A stretch of DNA of 37,567 bases from JAURVT01 sp049059935 (GCF_049059935.1 NZ_JBMGQR010000038.1:1-37567), one strand, 5' to 3'; positions 23,549 through 31,709 are shown, counted from the stretch's first letter. A program made the numbers and translations. The notes: generated by a model from the letters alone, not told the origin.

Positions 23549-24105
23549 CCCGCATCATCGCCGGCACCGCGCGGGGACGACGCCTGCGCACGCCCCCGGG
23601 CAGCCGCACGCGTCCCACCACCGACCGGGTGCGCGAGTCGCTGTTCGCCAGCCTGGTCTCGGAGATGGGCGGCCTGGACGGCCTGCGCGTCCTCGACCTC
23701 TACGCCGGCTCGGGAGCCGTCGGGCTCGAGGCGCTCTCGCGGGGCGCGCTCGAGGCCGTCATGGTCGAGGTCGACGCGCGCACCTGCGACGTCGTCCGCG
23801 AGAACGTGCGGCTGCTCGGCCTGCCGGGCTCGCGGGTGGTCCGGTCCAAGGTGCGCACCCACCTCGAGGGCCGGCCCGAGCACCCGTTCGACGTGGTCTT
23901 CCTCGACCCGCCCTACGACGTGTCCGCCGACGACGTCGCCGACGACCTCGCCGCCCTCGCCCTGCCGGGCTGGCTCGACCCCGACGCGGTGGTGGTCGTG
24001 GAGCGCTCGGCCCGCGGCGGCCACACCTGGCCCGCGGGCCTGGAGGCCCTGCGCGACCGCACCTACGGGGAGACGACGCTTTGGTACGGTCAGCCGCATG
24101 CGTAG
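23545..24105 (+). CDS. rsmD: 16S rRNA (guanine966-N2)-methyltransferase
   Basis: A 186-residue methyltransferase. RIIAGTARGRRLRTPPG at the N-terminus, RPTTDRVRESLF, the SAM-binding DLYAGSGAVGLEALSRG and the catalytic FLDPPY are all RsmD signatures. It methylates G966 of 16S rRNA. The GTG start overlaps recG by 4 nt. coaD begins inside its last 8 nt, the usual rsmD-coaD pair. Confidence 0.95.
   Translation: MTRIIAGTARGRRLRTPPGSRTRPTTDRVRESLFASLVSEMGGLDGLRVLDLYAGSGAVGLEALSRGALEAVMVEVDARTCDVVRENVRLLGLPGSRVVRSKVRTHLEGRPEHPFDVVFLDPPYDVSADDVADDLAALALPGWLDPDAVVVVERSARGGHTWPAGLEALRDRTYGETTLWYGQPHA
24085..24090 (+). promoter_or_regulatory. Candidate internal -10 (TACGGT) for coaD
   Basis: TACGGT ends 7 nt before the coaD ATG and lies within the rsmD coding end. 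It would permit leaderless coaD transcription independent of recG. Because it overlaps coding sequence, chance is a real alternative. Confidence 0.3.
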
Positions 24106-24577
24106 AGCGGTCTGCCCCGGGTCGTTCGACCCCGTGACCAACGGCCACGTCGACATCATCGAGCGGGCCGCGAAGCTCTTCGACGAGGTCGTGGTCGCGG
24201 TCGGCGCCAACGCGTCCAAGAAGGGCATGTTCACCGCCGACGAGCGGATGGACCTGATCCGCACCGCGGTCGCCCACCTGCCCAACGTCGTCGTCGACTC
24301 CTTCGGCGGGCTGCTCGTCGACTTCTGCGAGGAGCACGACTCGCAGGTCGTGGTGAAGGGCCTGCGCGCGGTCTCCGACTTCGACTACGAGCTGCAGATG
24401 GCCCAGATGAACGGCTCGCTCACCACCGTCGACACGGTCTTCGTGCCCACCAGCCCCGAGTGGTCCTACCTGGCCTCGAGCCTGGTCAAGGAGGTCGCGC
24501 GGGGCGGACGCGACGTCAGCGCACTCGTCCCGGCGCACGTCGTCGTCGCGCTGAAGGAGCGACTGGCCCAGGATTAG
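24098..24577 (+). CDS. coaD: Phosphopantetheine adenylyltransferase
   Basis: A 159-residue nucleotidyltransferase. CPGSFDPVTNGHVDIIERA carries the TxGH-type ATP site (TNGH), VVKGLRAVSDFDYELQMAQMN binds substrate, and EWSYLASSLVKEVARGGRDV is the C-terminal ISSTxVR-like motif. It adds AMP to 4'-phosphopantetheine in coenzyme A synthesis. The ATG start overlaps rsmD by 8 nt. A promoter for the next operon begins at its stop. Confidence 0.97.
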   Translation: MRRAVCPGSFDPVTNGHVDIIERAAKLFDEVVVAVGANASKKGMFTADERMDLIRTAVAHLPNVVVDSFGGLLVDFCEEHDSQVVVKGLRAVSDFDYELQMAQMNGSLTTVDTVFVPTSPEWSYLASSLVKEVARGGRDVSALVPAHVVVALKERLAQD

Positions 24578-24603
24578 GCGCCCGGTCCCAGGTTGGATAG
24601 ACT
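24574..24603 (+). promoter_or_regulatory. Candidate promoter for yceD-rpmF-rnc
   Basis: TTAGGC (24574-24579), an 18-nt spacer and TAGACT (24598-24603). The predicted leader is about 90 nt. Apart from this, 24604-24697 shows no feature I recognise. Confidence 0.4.
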
Positions 24604-24697
24604 CTCCGTTGGCCTGCTTGCGGGCCATGACCTGTTTGTGCCTGCTCGACGGTGGTGCCCCGCGCACCCACGTCGGACACGACGTTGGATGTGACCA

Positions 24698-25312
24698 GTG
24701 CCTACGCTCGACCCCAGGGCGCCCCTCGTGCTCGACACGCGGGAGCTCGGACGGCGACCCGGCACGCAGAAGACGGTCACCACCACCGAGGAGGCACCGG
24801 CAGATCTGGGCATCGACGTCATCGGCGTGCCCGAGAGCAGCGGCATCGACCTGGAGCTCCGGCTCGAGTCGGTGATGGAGGGGGTCCTGGTGACCGGCTC
24901 CGCCGCGGTACAGCTCGAGGGTCAGTGCGTGCGGTGCCTGGAGGACCTCCACGAAGACCTCGAGGTGGACCTCCAGGAGCTGTACGTCTACGACGACGCA
25001 GATGTCCCGGCGGACGAGGACGACGAAGGTGTCCGCCGGCTCGAGGGAGACCTGCTCGACCTCGAGCCCGTCCTGCGGGACGCGGTGGTGCTCACGCTGC
25101 CGCAGAACCCGCTGTGTCGCCCGGACTGCCCCGGGCTGTGCGCCGAGTGCGGCGCGCGGCTCGCGGACGACCCGGATCACACTCACGGCGAGGCGCTCGA
25201 CCCCAGGTGGGCGGCGCTGGACCGGTTGAAGCAGGATCAGACAGACGACGGGCAGCTCGCCCGGACCGTGAAGACACCGGGCGACCAGCCCGGTGACGAC
25301 CAGGAGGACTGA
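24698..25312 (+). CDS. YceD/DUF177 family protein
   Basis: A 204-residue protein of the YceD family that precedes rpmF in most bacteria. Visible features are LVLDTRELGRRPGTQK at the start, GVLVTGSAAVQLEGQCVRCL in the middle, an acidic linker, and a cysteine cluster in LCRPDCPGLCAECG. YceD proteins are linked to 23S rRNA accumulation and ribosome assembly; the paired cysteines suggest zinc. The C-terminus is polar and probably disordered (TPGDQPGDDQED). GTG start at 24698; the ribosome site is weak. rpmF follows after 3 nt. Confidence 0.88.
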   Translation: MPTLDPRAPLVLDTRELGRRPGTQKTVTTTEEAPADLGIDVIGVPESSGIDLELRLESVMEGVLVTGSAAVQLEGQCVRCLEDLHEDLEVDLQELYVYDDADVPADEDDEGVRRLEGDLLDLEPVLRDAVVLTLPQNPLCRPDCPGLCAECGARLADDPDHTHGEALDPRWAALDRLKQDQTDDGQLARTVKTPGDQPGDDQED

Positions 25313-25315
25313 GAC

Positions 25316-25501
25316 GTGGCCGTTCCGAAGCGGAAGATGTCGCGCAGCAACACGCGCCACCGCCGTTCGCAGTGGAAGACCACGGCGGTCAGCCTGGTCG
25401 ACTGCACCAACCCCGCGTGCAACGCCAAGCACCTGCCGCACCGCGCGTGCGCCGAGTGCGGGCAGTACGGCGCCCGGAACGACCGCCGCCAGGTGCTCTG
25501 A
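25316..25501 (+). CDS. rpmF: 50S ribosomal protein L32
   Basis: A 61-residue L32. AVPKRKMSRSNTRHRRSQWK is the family N-terminus. Zinc-ribbon cysteines are C30-x4-C35 and C45-x2-C48, so this is the zinc-containing form. The GTG start is 3 nt after yceD, whose end supplies the GGAG-type ribosome site (CAGGAGG). Confidence 0.96.
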   Translation: MAVPKRKMSRSNTRHRRSQWKTTAVSLVDCTNPACNAKHLPHRACAECGQYGARNDRRQVL

Positions 25502-25509
25502 CGCGTCCG

Positions 25510-26307
25510 GTGGGCGCCGACACCGGGCCCGCCGACGCTTCGTCGACGGGTGCTGAGGCCGCGGACGAGCTCGCGGAGGCCCTGGGGGTCCCCGATCTCG
25601 ACCGCGGCCTGCTCAGCCATGCGCTGACGCACCGGTCGTTCGCGTACGAGAACGGCAACCTCCCCAACAACGAGCGCCTGGAGTTCCTGGGCGACGCGGT
25701 GCTGGGGCTCGTCGTCACCGACACGCTGTTCAACGGTCACCCCGACCTGCCCGAGGGCCGTCTGGCCAAGCTGCGCGCCGCGGTCGTCAACGCGCGCGCC
25801 CTCGCCGACGTCGCCCGCACCCTCGGCATCGGGCCGCACCTGCGGCTCGGCCGGGGCGAGGAGGCCACGGGGGGACGCGACAAGTCCTCGATCCTGTCCG
25901 ACACGGTCGAGGCGCTGCTGGGCGCGGTGTACCTGCAGTTCGGCTTCGACGGCGCCTCGCGCGTCGTCCACCAGATGTTCGACCCCGTGATCGCCAACGC
26001 GGCGGGGCTCGGCGCTGGCCTGGACTGGAAGACCAGCCTCCAGGAGCTGTCGGCCGACCACTCGCTCGGCGTGCCGGAGTACCGGCTGTCCGAGAGCGGG
26101 CCCGACCACCAGAAGACCTTCGTCGCCAAGGTGCGCGTCGGCGGCCAGACCTATGGCGACGGCGTCGGCCGCTCCAAGAAGGAGGCCGAGCAGCAGGTCG
26201 CCGAGACGGCCTGGCGCGCGATCTCCTCGGCGATCAACGACGTCACCCCCGAGACGATCGGTGCCGACGCCGCCGGCATCGAGCCCCCGCCCCTCGAGCC
26301 CGCCTAG
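25510..26307 (+). CDS. rnc: Ribonuclease III
   Basis: A 265-residue RNase III. HALTHRSFAYENG and the signature NNERLEFLGDAVLGL carry the catalytic acidic residues, KSSILSDTVEALLGAVYLQFG is the second metal-binding region, and the C-terminal double-stranded RNA binding domain ends VGRSKKEAEQQVAETAW. It cleaves structured RNA, including rRNA precursors. I use the GTG at 25510, the first start after rpmF; the first 20 or so residues (TGPADASSTGAEAADEL) are not conserved, so a later start is possible. mutM follows after 3 nt. Confidence 0.94.
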   Translation: MGADTGPADASSTGAEAADELAEALGVPDLDRGLLSHALTHRSFAYENGNLPNNERLEFLGDAVLGLVVTDTLFNGHPDLPEGRLAKLRAAVVNARALADVARTLGIGPHLRLGRGEEATGGRDKSSILSDTVEALLGAVYLQFGFDGASRVVHQMFDPVIANAAGLGAGLDWKTSLQELSADHSLGVPEYRLSESGPDHQKTFVAKVRVGGQTYGDGVGRSKKEAEQQVAETAWRAISSAINDVTPETIGADAAGIEPPPLEPA

Positions 26308-26310
26308 CCG

Positions 26311-27162
26311 GTGCCCGAGCTCCCCGAGGTCGAGGTCGTCCGCCGCGGCCTCGCCGACCACGTCGTCGGCCGCACCATCACCGCGGTGAGCGTGCTGCAC
26401 CCGCGCCCCGTCCGGCGCCACCTGCCCGGCCCGCTCGACTTCGCCGACCGGCTCACCGGCCGTCGCGTCGCCTCGGTCGACCGACGCGGCAAGTACCTGT
26501 GGCTGGCGCTCGACGACGGCGCCGCGATCCTGGTCCACCTCGGCATGAGCGGCCAGATGCTCGTGCAGACGCCCGGGGCCGAGGCCGAGCGGCACCTGCG
26601 GGTCGTGATGGAGCTCGACGACGGGCAGCAGCTGCGCTTCGTCGACCAGCGGATGTTCGGCGGGCTGACGATCAGCGAGGACGGCGCCACGCTGCCGCCC
26701 GAGATCGCGCACATCGCCCGCGACGCCCTCGACCCGCGGTTCGACGACGTCGTGTTCATGCAGCGTCTCCACCGTCGCAAGACCGGTCTCAAGCGGGCGC
26801 TGCTCGACCAGGGCCTGGTGTCCGGCATCGGCAACATCTACGCCGACGAGGGGCTGTGGCGCGCGCGCCTGCACTTCGCCCGCCCCACCGAGACGCTCAC
26901 GCGTCCAGAGGTCGCCCGCGTGCTCGACGGCGTCCGCACGGTGATGGAGTCCGCGCTCGAGCAGGGCGGCACGTCGTTCGACGCGCTCTACGTCAACGTC
27001 AACGGCCAGAGCGGGTACTTCGACCGCTCGCTCGCCGTCTACGGCCAGGAGGGGCGCCCGTGCCCGCGCTGCGGCACGCCGGTGCGGCGGGACGCCTTCA
27101 TGAACCGCTCGTCGTTCACGTGCCCGACCTGCCAGCCGCGGCCGCGTCGTGGCCGCTGGTGA
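26311..27162 (+). CDS. mutM: Formamidopyrimidine-DNA glycosylase
   Basis: A 283-residue Fpg. The mature N-terminus PELPEVEVVRRGL has the catalytic Pro (after removal of the initiator) and Glu. LVHLGMSGQML, the helix-two-turn-helix IGNIYADEGLWRA, and a C-terminal zinc finger CPRCGTPVRR...CPTCQ are all present. It excises 8-oxoguanine and formamidopyrimidines and nicks the abasic site. The GTG start lies 3 nt after rnc. The rnc-mutM pair is conserved in Actinobacteria. Confidence 0.97.
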   Translation: MPELPEVEVVRRGLADHVVGRTITAVSVLHPRPVRRHLPGPLDFADRLTGRRVASVDRRGKYLWLALDDGAAILVHLGMSGQMLVQTPGAEAERHLRVVMELDDGQQLRFVDQRMFGGLTISEDGATLPPEIAHIARDALDPRFDDVVFMQRLHRRKTGLKRALLDQGLVSGIGNIYADEGLWRARLHFARPTETLTRPEVARVLDGVRTVMESALEQGGTSFDALYVNVNGQSGYFDRSLAVYGQEGRPCPRCGTPVRRDAFMNRSSFTCPTCQPRPRRGRW

Positions 27163-27163
27163 A

Positions 27164-27169
27164 TAGGGT
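27164..27169 (+). promoter_or_regulatory. -10 box (TAGGGT) of a leaderless dgt promoter
   Basis: TAGGGT starts 1 nt after the mutM stop and ends 6 nt before the dgt GTG. No Shine-Dalgarno sequence is present. Confidence 0.5.
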
Positions 27170-27175
27170 GCTGGC

Positions 27176-28444
27176 GTGAGCGACACCGACGGCCCCTACG
27201 GCGAGGAGGCACGCGAGCGCCTGGTGCCCGAGCCGGCCAAGCGCACCGACCGCACGTCGTTCGAGCGCGACCGAGCCCGCGTGCTCCACGGCGCCGCACT
27301 GCGCCGCCTGTCGGCCAAGACGCAGGTGCTGGGGCCCGCCACGGACTTCGTCCGCAACCGGCTGACGCACTCGCTCGAGGTGGCGCAGGTGGCCCGCGAG
27401 CTCGGCAAGTCGCTCGGCTGCGACCCCGACGTCGTCGACTCCGCCGCGCTGGCGCACGACCTCGGCCACCCGCCGTTCGGCCACAACGGCGAGCGCGCGC
27501 TGCACCAGGCCGCGGTGGCGTGCGGCGGGTTCGAGGGCAACGCCCAGACGCTGCGGATCCTCACCCGCCTGGAGTCCAAGACCTTCGACGCGGGCGGCGC
27601 CAGCGTCGGCCTCAACCTCACCCGCGCGACCCTCGACGCCTGCGTCAAGTACCCGTGGGGCCTCGACGACGCCCCCGACCCGCTCGGCCGTCACGGCGAC
27701 GGGACGCGCCGTGCCGTCCGCAAGTTCGGCGTCTACGAGGACGACCGCCGCGTCTTCGACTGGTGCCGCGCCGGCACGCCGGGCGTGCGGCAGGCCGTCG
27801 AGGCGCAGGTGATGGACCTGGCCGACGACGTCGCCTACTCCGTGCACGACGTCGAGGACGCCGTCGTCGGGGGATGGGTGGGCCTGGACCAGGTGCGCGC
27901 CGAGGCCGCGGACGTCTGGGTGGTGGCGCGCGACTGGTACGCGCCCGACTCCACCGACGCCGGCCTGGACGAGGCGCTGGGCCGCCTGACCGCGATGCCC
28001 GAGTGGCCCACCGGCCCGTTCGACGGCGGACGCCACGCGCGTGGGGCGCTCAAGGGCCTGACCAGCGCGCTGGTGGGGCGGTTCGTGTCGTCGGTGCTCG
28101 CCGCCACGCGCGAGCGTCACGGCACCGGACGGCTGGTGCGGCACCACGCCGACGTGGTCGTGCCGGACGGCACCCGCGACGAGATCGTCGTGCTCAAGGC
28201 CGTCGCGGCGCACTTCGTCATGCGCACCGACGAACGCGTCGCGGTGCTGCGCGACCAGCGCGAGCTGGTCACGGCGCTCGTCGAGCGTCTGTCGGCCGAC
28301 CCCGAGGGGCACCTCGAGCCCGAGCTGGCCGAGGACCACGCCGCGGCCACCGACGACGCCGCGCGCCTGCGCGTCGTCGTCGACCAGGTCGCGTCCCTCA
28401 CCGACGTGTCGGCCCGCACCTGGGGCGAGAGGCTCCTCGACTGA
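27176..28444 (+). CDS. dgt: Deoxyguanosinetriphosphate triphosphohydrolase-like protein
   Basis: A 422-residue HD-domain dNTPase. RTSFERDRARVLHGAALRRL and RNRLTHSLEVAQVAR lead to the metal-binding AHDLGHPPFGHNGE (HD pair near residue 95). DDVAYSVHDVEDAV supplies the last metal ligand. Such enzymes release tripolyphosphate from dNTPs and help set nucleotide pools; substrate preference is not predictable. It is transcribed in the same direction as mutM but probably has its own leaderless promoter. A long palindrome follows its stop. Confidence 0.93.
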   Translation: MSDTDGPYGEEARERLVPEPAKRTDRTSFERDRARVLHGAALRRLSAKTQVLGPATDFVRNRLTHSLEVAQVARELGKSLGCDPDVVDSAALAHDLGHPPFGHNGERALHQAAVACGGFEGNAQTLRILTRLESKTFDAGGASVGLNLTRATLDACVKYPWGLDDAPDPLGRHGDGTRRAVRKFGVYEDDRRVFDWCRAGTPGVRQAVEAQVMDLADDVAYSVHDVEDAVVGGWVGLDQVRAEAADVWVVARDWYAPDSTDAGLDEALGRLTAMPEWPTGPFDGGRHARGALKGLTSALVGRFVSSVLAATRERHGTGRLVRHHADVVVPDGTRDEIVVLKAVAAHFVMRTDERVAVLRDQRELVTALVERLSADPEGHLEPELAEDHAAATDDAARLRVVVDQVASLTDVSARTWGERLLD

Positions 28445-28450
28445 CGCCCG

Positions 28451-28521
28451 CGTCCGCGATCTGAAGCCTCGTGGTGGTCAAACGGCCCGTTCGACCACCC
28501 GAAGGCTTCAGATCGCGGACG
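28451..28521. repeat. Long palindrome, copy 2; bidirectional terminator between dgt and the DEAD helicase
   Basis: 19 nt (28451-28469) pair perfectly with 28503-28521. Inside, 28473-28479 pairs with 28493-28499 and AACG/CGTT closes a GCC loop. Outer arms are CGTCCGCGATCTGAAG; copy 1 has C in place of the T, with the partner base changed to match. The inner sequence is unrelated to copy 1. Confidence 0.9.
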
Positions 28522-28542
28522 GGGGCGTCGTCCTGGCCTGCG

Positions 28543-30048
28543 TCAGGCGGTGGCGGTGTCGCCGGAGCCGGACTCGCTGCCACCGCTGCGACGGCGGCGG
28601 CGACGACGGGGACGCGAGGCGTCGCCGTCGGCCTGGGCGCCGTCGGCCACGGCCACCGACGCGTCGCCCGCGGGCTGCTCGGCGCCGTCGACGGCCTCGC
28701 CGCTGCGGCGACGGGTGCGCTGGCGGTCGCGGCTGCGGGCCGGACGCTCGGCGCGCCCACCGTCACGGCCGCCGTCACGCCCACGCCCGCCGCCGGCGGG
28801 CTTCTGGCGCGGCTCCTGCGGGGGAGCGGGCACCAGGCGACCGGTGACGTCCCGGGAGATGCCGAGGTCGTGGTAGAGGTGGTCGGACGTGGAGTACGTC
28901 TCCTGCGGCTCGTCGAACGGCAGGCCGAGCGAAGCGTTGATCGTCTTCCAGCGCACCACGTCGGCCCAGTCGACGAACGTGATCGCGATGCCGGTGGCGC
29001 CGGCGCGGCCGGTGCGGCCGATCCGGTGGACGTAGGTCTTGTCGTCCTCGGGGCACGTGTAGTTGATGACGTGCGTGATGTCCTGGACGTCGATGCCGCG
29101 GGCGGCGACGTCGGTGGCGACCAGGATCAGCACCTTGCCCTCGCGGAAGCGCGTCATGGCCTTCTCGCGGGCCACCTGCGCCATGTCGCCGTGCAGCGGG
29201 GACGCGGGGAAGCCGCGCTCCTGCAGGTCGTCGGCGACGCGCTGCGCCGAGCGCTTGGTGCGGGTGAAGATGATGACGCGGCCGCGGTCCTCGGACTGCA
29301 GGATGCGGGCGACGACCTCGGGCTTGTCGAGGTCGTGGGCCTGGTAGACGAACTGCGCCGTCGTGGGCACCATCTGGTTGTCCTCGCCGGACTCGGCGCG
29401 GATGTTCATCGGGTGGCGCATGTGCTTGCGCGCCAGCGTGACGATGGCGCTCGGCATCGTGGCCGAGAACAGCATCGTCTGGCGGGTCTCGGGCGTCTTG
29501 GCGAGCAGGCGCTCCACGTCGGGCAGGAAGCCGAGGTCGAGCATCTCGTCGGCCTCGTCGAGGACGAGCGACTTGACGTGCGACAGGTCGAGCGCGCCGC
29601 GGTTGGCGAGGTCGAGCAGGCGGCCAGGCGTGCCGACGACGATGTCGACGCCCTTGGCCAGCGCGTCGAGCTGCGGCTCGTACGGCACGCCGCCGTAGAT
29701 GTTGATCGTCGTGGTGCCGCGGTTGGCCGAGGCGGTGACGATGTCGCCGTGCACCTGGAGCGCGAGCTCACGGGTGGGGGCGATCACCAGGGCCTGGGGC
29801 TTGCCCGGGGCGGCGAGGTCGGCGTAGTCCGCGTCGTGCGGCGCGACGGTGCGCTGCACGACGGGGATGCCGAACGCGAGCGTCTTGCCGGTGCCGGTGC
29901 GCGCCTGGCCGATCAGGTCGGTGCCCATCAGGGCGACCGAGAGGGTCATCTCCTGGATGGGGAAGGGGGACGTGATGCCCTTGGCTGCGAGCGCGTCGGC
30001 GATCTCGGGCAGGACGCCGAGGTCAGTGAAGGTGGTCAGGGTCTTCAT
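28543..30048 (-). CDS. DEAD-box RNA helicase, RhlE/CsdA-like
   Basis: A 501-residue DEAD-box protein. Q motif region FTDLGVLPEIADALAAKG, Walker A ARTGTGKTLAF, PTRELALQV, VGTPGRLLDL, the DEAD box in LVLDEADEMLDLGF, SAT in LFSATMPS, VATDVAARGIDV and HRIGRTGRAG give two complete RecA lobes (about 1-370). The tail is rich in Arg/Gly then acidic residues and ends with an eight-arginine run, suited to RNA binding. It probably unwinds RNA in ribosome assembly or cold adaptation. The ATG at 30048 lacks an evident Shine-Dalgarno sequence. Its place beside the ferritin-like gene matches mycobacterial rhlE (Rv3211). Confidence 0.95.
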   Translation of the reverse strand: MKTLTTFTDLGVLPEIADALAAKGITSPFPIQEMTLSVALMGTDLIGQARTGTGKTLAFGIPVVQRTVAPHDADYADLAAPGKPQALVIAPTRELALQVHGDIVTASANRGTTTINIYGGVPYEPQLDALAKGVDIVVGTPGRLLDLANRGALDLSHVKSLVLDEADEMLDLGFLPDVERLLAKTPETRQTMLFSATMPSAIVTLARKHMRHPMNIRAESGEDNQMVPTTAQFVYQAHDLDKPEVVARILQSEDRGRVIIFTRTKRSAQRVADDLQERGFPASPLHGDMAQVAREKAMTRFREGKVLILVATDVAARGIDVQDITHVINYTCPEDDKTYVHRIGRTGRAGATGIAITFVDWADVVRWKTINASLGLPFDEPQETYSTSDHLYHDLGISRDVTGRLVPAPPQEPRQKPAGGGRGRDGGRDGGRAERPARSRDRQRTRRRSGEAVDGAEQPAGDASVAVADGAQADGDASRPRRRRRRRSGGSESGSGDTATA

Positions 30049-30217
30049 CAATTCAGTCGAGCGGCGCGCTGCGCGTCGGCCGACGTCGCTGCGCGGTCCG
30101 GCGCTCGGGACGGCCCTGGGACGCTCGACAGCTGAGGGTTCACCACCCACGCGGACGTCACAGCCGCGTCCTGGCGCCAGGACGGGTCGCTACCAGTGTA
30201 TCCGCCGGGCGCGGCGA

Positions 30218-30223
30218 TAGTGT
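30218..30223 (+). promoter_or_regulatory. -10 box (TAGTGT) of a leaderless promoter
   Basis: TAGTGT ends 6 nt before the ATG at 30230 with TCGACC between. The rest of the divergent interval 30049-30217 shows no hairpin or motif I can name. Confidence 0.55.
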
Positions 30224-30229
30224 TCGACC

Positions 30230-30952
30230 ATGCCCGCCGAGCCTGTCGACGCCACGACCACGACCCACTCCGCCAGCATCGCCGCCTTCGACGACCCCAT
30301 GTACCGGGTCGGCGTCGTCGAGCTGCTGGGCGTGCTCGCCTACGGCGAGCTGACCGCGTTCGAGCGGCTGGCCGAGGACTCCAAGCTGGCACCGGGCATG
30401 CGCGACAAGGCGGCCATCTCGGCGATGGCCAGCGCCGAGTTCGGCCACTTCCAGGCGCTGCACGACGGCCTGCTGGCCCTCGGCGAGGACCCGTTCGAGG
30501 CGATGGAGCCGTTCCGCGAGACCTACGAGCGGTTCCACGCCAAGACCGCCCCGCGCGACTGGCTCGAGGGCCTGGTCAAGGCGTACGTCGGCGACGGGCT
30601 CGCCGCCGACTTCTACCGCGAGATCGCCGCGTTCCTCGACCAGGGCACCCGCACGTTGATCCTGGAGACGCTCGGCGCGACCGGGCACTCGGAGTTCGTC
30701 GTCGAGCGGGTGCGGGCCGCGATCGAGGAGGACCCTCGCGTGGGCGGGCGACTGGCCCTGTGGGGCCGCCGCCTGGTCGGCGAGGCGCTCAGCCAGGCGC
30801 AGGGCATCGCCGCCGAGCACGACGGCCTCACCACGGTGCTCGTCGGCGGCGCCGACCGCCCGGGCATGGACCTCGCGGGCATCGGACGGATGTTCGCGCG
30901 CCTCACCGAGAACCACGCCGGCCGGATGGCCAGGCTCGGCCTCGCGTCCTGA
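30230..30952 (+). CDS. Ferritin-like fold protein (MiaE-related hydroxylase family)
   Basis: A 240-residue all-helical protein. YGELTAFERLAED, MASAEFGHFQALHDGL (an E-x2-H pair) and a later YREIAAFLDQGTRTLILETLG with GHSEFVVERV supply the Glu/His pattern of a ferritin-like diiron site. The family contains tRNA 2-methylthio-isopentenyl-adenosine hydroxylase (MiaE) relatives, but actinobacterial members such as Rv3210c have no established reaction. It diverges from the DEAD helicase, a conserved pairing that hints at RNA-related work. Its last 50 nt overlap the convergent membrane-protein gene. Confidence 0.8.
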   Translation: MPAEPVDATTTTHSASIAAFDDPMYRVGVVELLGVLAYGELTAFERLAEDSKLAPGMRDKAAISAMASAEFGHFQALHDGLLALGEDPFEAMEPFRETYERFHAKTAPRDWLEGLVKAYVGDGLAADFYREIAAFLDQGTRTLILETLGATGHSEFVVERVRAAIEEDPRVGGRLALWGRRLVGEALSQAQGIAAEHDGLTTVLVGGADRPGMDLAGIGRMFARLTENHAGRMARLGLAS

Positions 30953-31337
30953 CCCGCGCGGCCGACCGCAGCACGAGGACGGTCGCGACGATGCACCCCA
31001 GCACGGTGATCGCGATCAGTCCGACCACCTCGACCGAGCCGACGCCGTACGGCGCGATGCCGACCAGGAGCACGTAGGCCGCGCCGACCACCGCCACGTT
31101 GACGGCGACGACCGTCGCGGCCGTGGCCGCGGAGGCGATCGGATCGATGCGAGGTGTTCGCGACGTGGCCCGGACGATCACGGTGCTGACCGCCACGCAG
31201 GCGGCGACGGTGAGCACTCGGAGCGCGACCATCTCGACGCCGGCGAGCCCGCCGAGCGCGAAGACGACCAGCTCGAGCGCCCACCCGAGGGCGAGCACGG
31301 CGACGTTGGCCAGGACGAGCTGCGGCACGCGGTTCAT
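30903..31337 (-). CDS. Small integral membrane protein, function unknown
   Basis: A 144-residue protein with four predicted transmembrane segments: about residues 8-28 (LVLANVAVLALGWALELVVF), 35-57, 72-93 (AATAATVVAVNVAVVGAAYV) and 101-122 (VEVVGLIAITVLGCIVATVL), then a basic C-terminal tail. A good GAGGGAG site lies 4 nt before the ATG. Its stop is inside the ferritin-like gene. The final 15 or so residues come from that overlap and are low complexity, so the true end may matter little. Its position resembles Rv3209, but I see no sequence-based function. Confidence 0.6.
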   Translation of the reverse strand: MNRVPQLVLANVAVLALGWALELVVFALGGLAGVEMVALRVLTVAACVAVSTVIVRATSRTPRIDPIASAATAATVVAVNVAVVGAAYVLLVGIAPYGVGSVEVVGLIAITVLGCIVATVLVLRSAARVRTRGRAWPSGRRGSR

Positions 31338-31427
31338 CGGGCTCCCTCTGCCGGCCCGGCGGCCACGGCTCCGTGGCGCCCAGGCTAGGGGCGGCAGCGG
31401 CGCGCCGTCAGGCGGTCGGGCGAACGA

Positions 31428-31467
31428 CGACGTCCGCCGGCCCCGGGTGCGGGACCGACGGACGTCG
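31428..31467 (-). terminator. Terminator hairpin after the DUF3107 gene
   Basis: CGACGTCCG (31428-31436) pairs with 31459-31467, and an inner stem (31439-31445 with 31450-31456, one mismatch) continues it. It lies 20 nt beyond the DUF3107 stop on the minus strand. Confidence 0.7.
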
Positions 31468-31487
31468 GGGTGGTGCTGGGCTCTGCG

Positions 31488-31709
31488 TCAGCCGCCGAAG
31501 CCGACGGTGCGACCGTTGTCGGCGCCGAACTCCAGGTAGGCGATCTTCTCGGCGGGCACGACGACCGAGCCGCCCTTCTTGTCCTTGATCACCAGCAGTC
31601 CCTCGTCGGCGATCGCGGCACGCAGGGCCTCGACGATCGCGTCGCGGTCCAGCTCGGCGTCGACGGTCATCTCACGGGCGGCGTTCTGCACGCCGATGCG
31701 CACGTCCAC
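31488..31709 (-). CDS. DUF3107 family protein
   Basis: A 73-residue protein of the DUF3107 family (mycobacterial TB9.4/Rv3208A). It reads DVRIGVQNAAREMTVDAELD at the start, GGSVVVPAEKIAYLEFG in the second half and ends near GRTVGFGG. The family is a small ATP-binding-site-free, actinobacteria-specific protein of unknown role that is always near this TetR gene. The GTG start at 31709 has GAGAGGA about 6 nt upstream. An upstream ATG would add only an arginine run. Confidence 0.88.
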   Translation of the reverse strand: MDVRIGVQNAAREMTVDAELDRDAIVEALRAAIADEGLLVIKDKKGGSVVVPAEKIAYLEFGADNGRTVGFGG

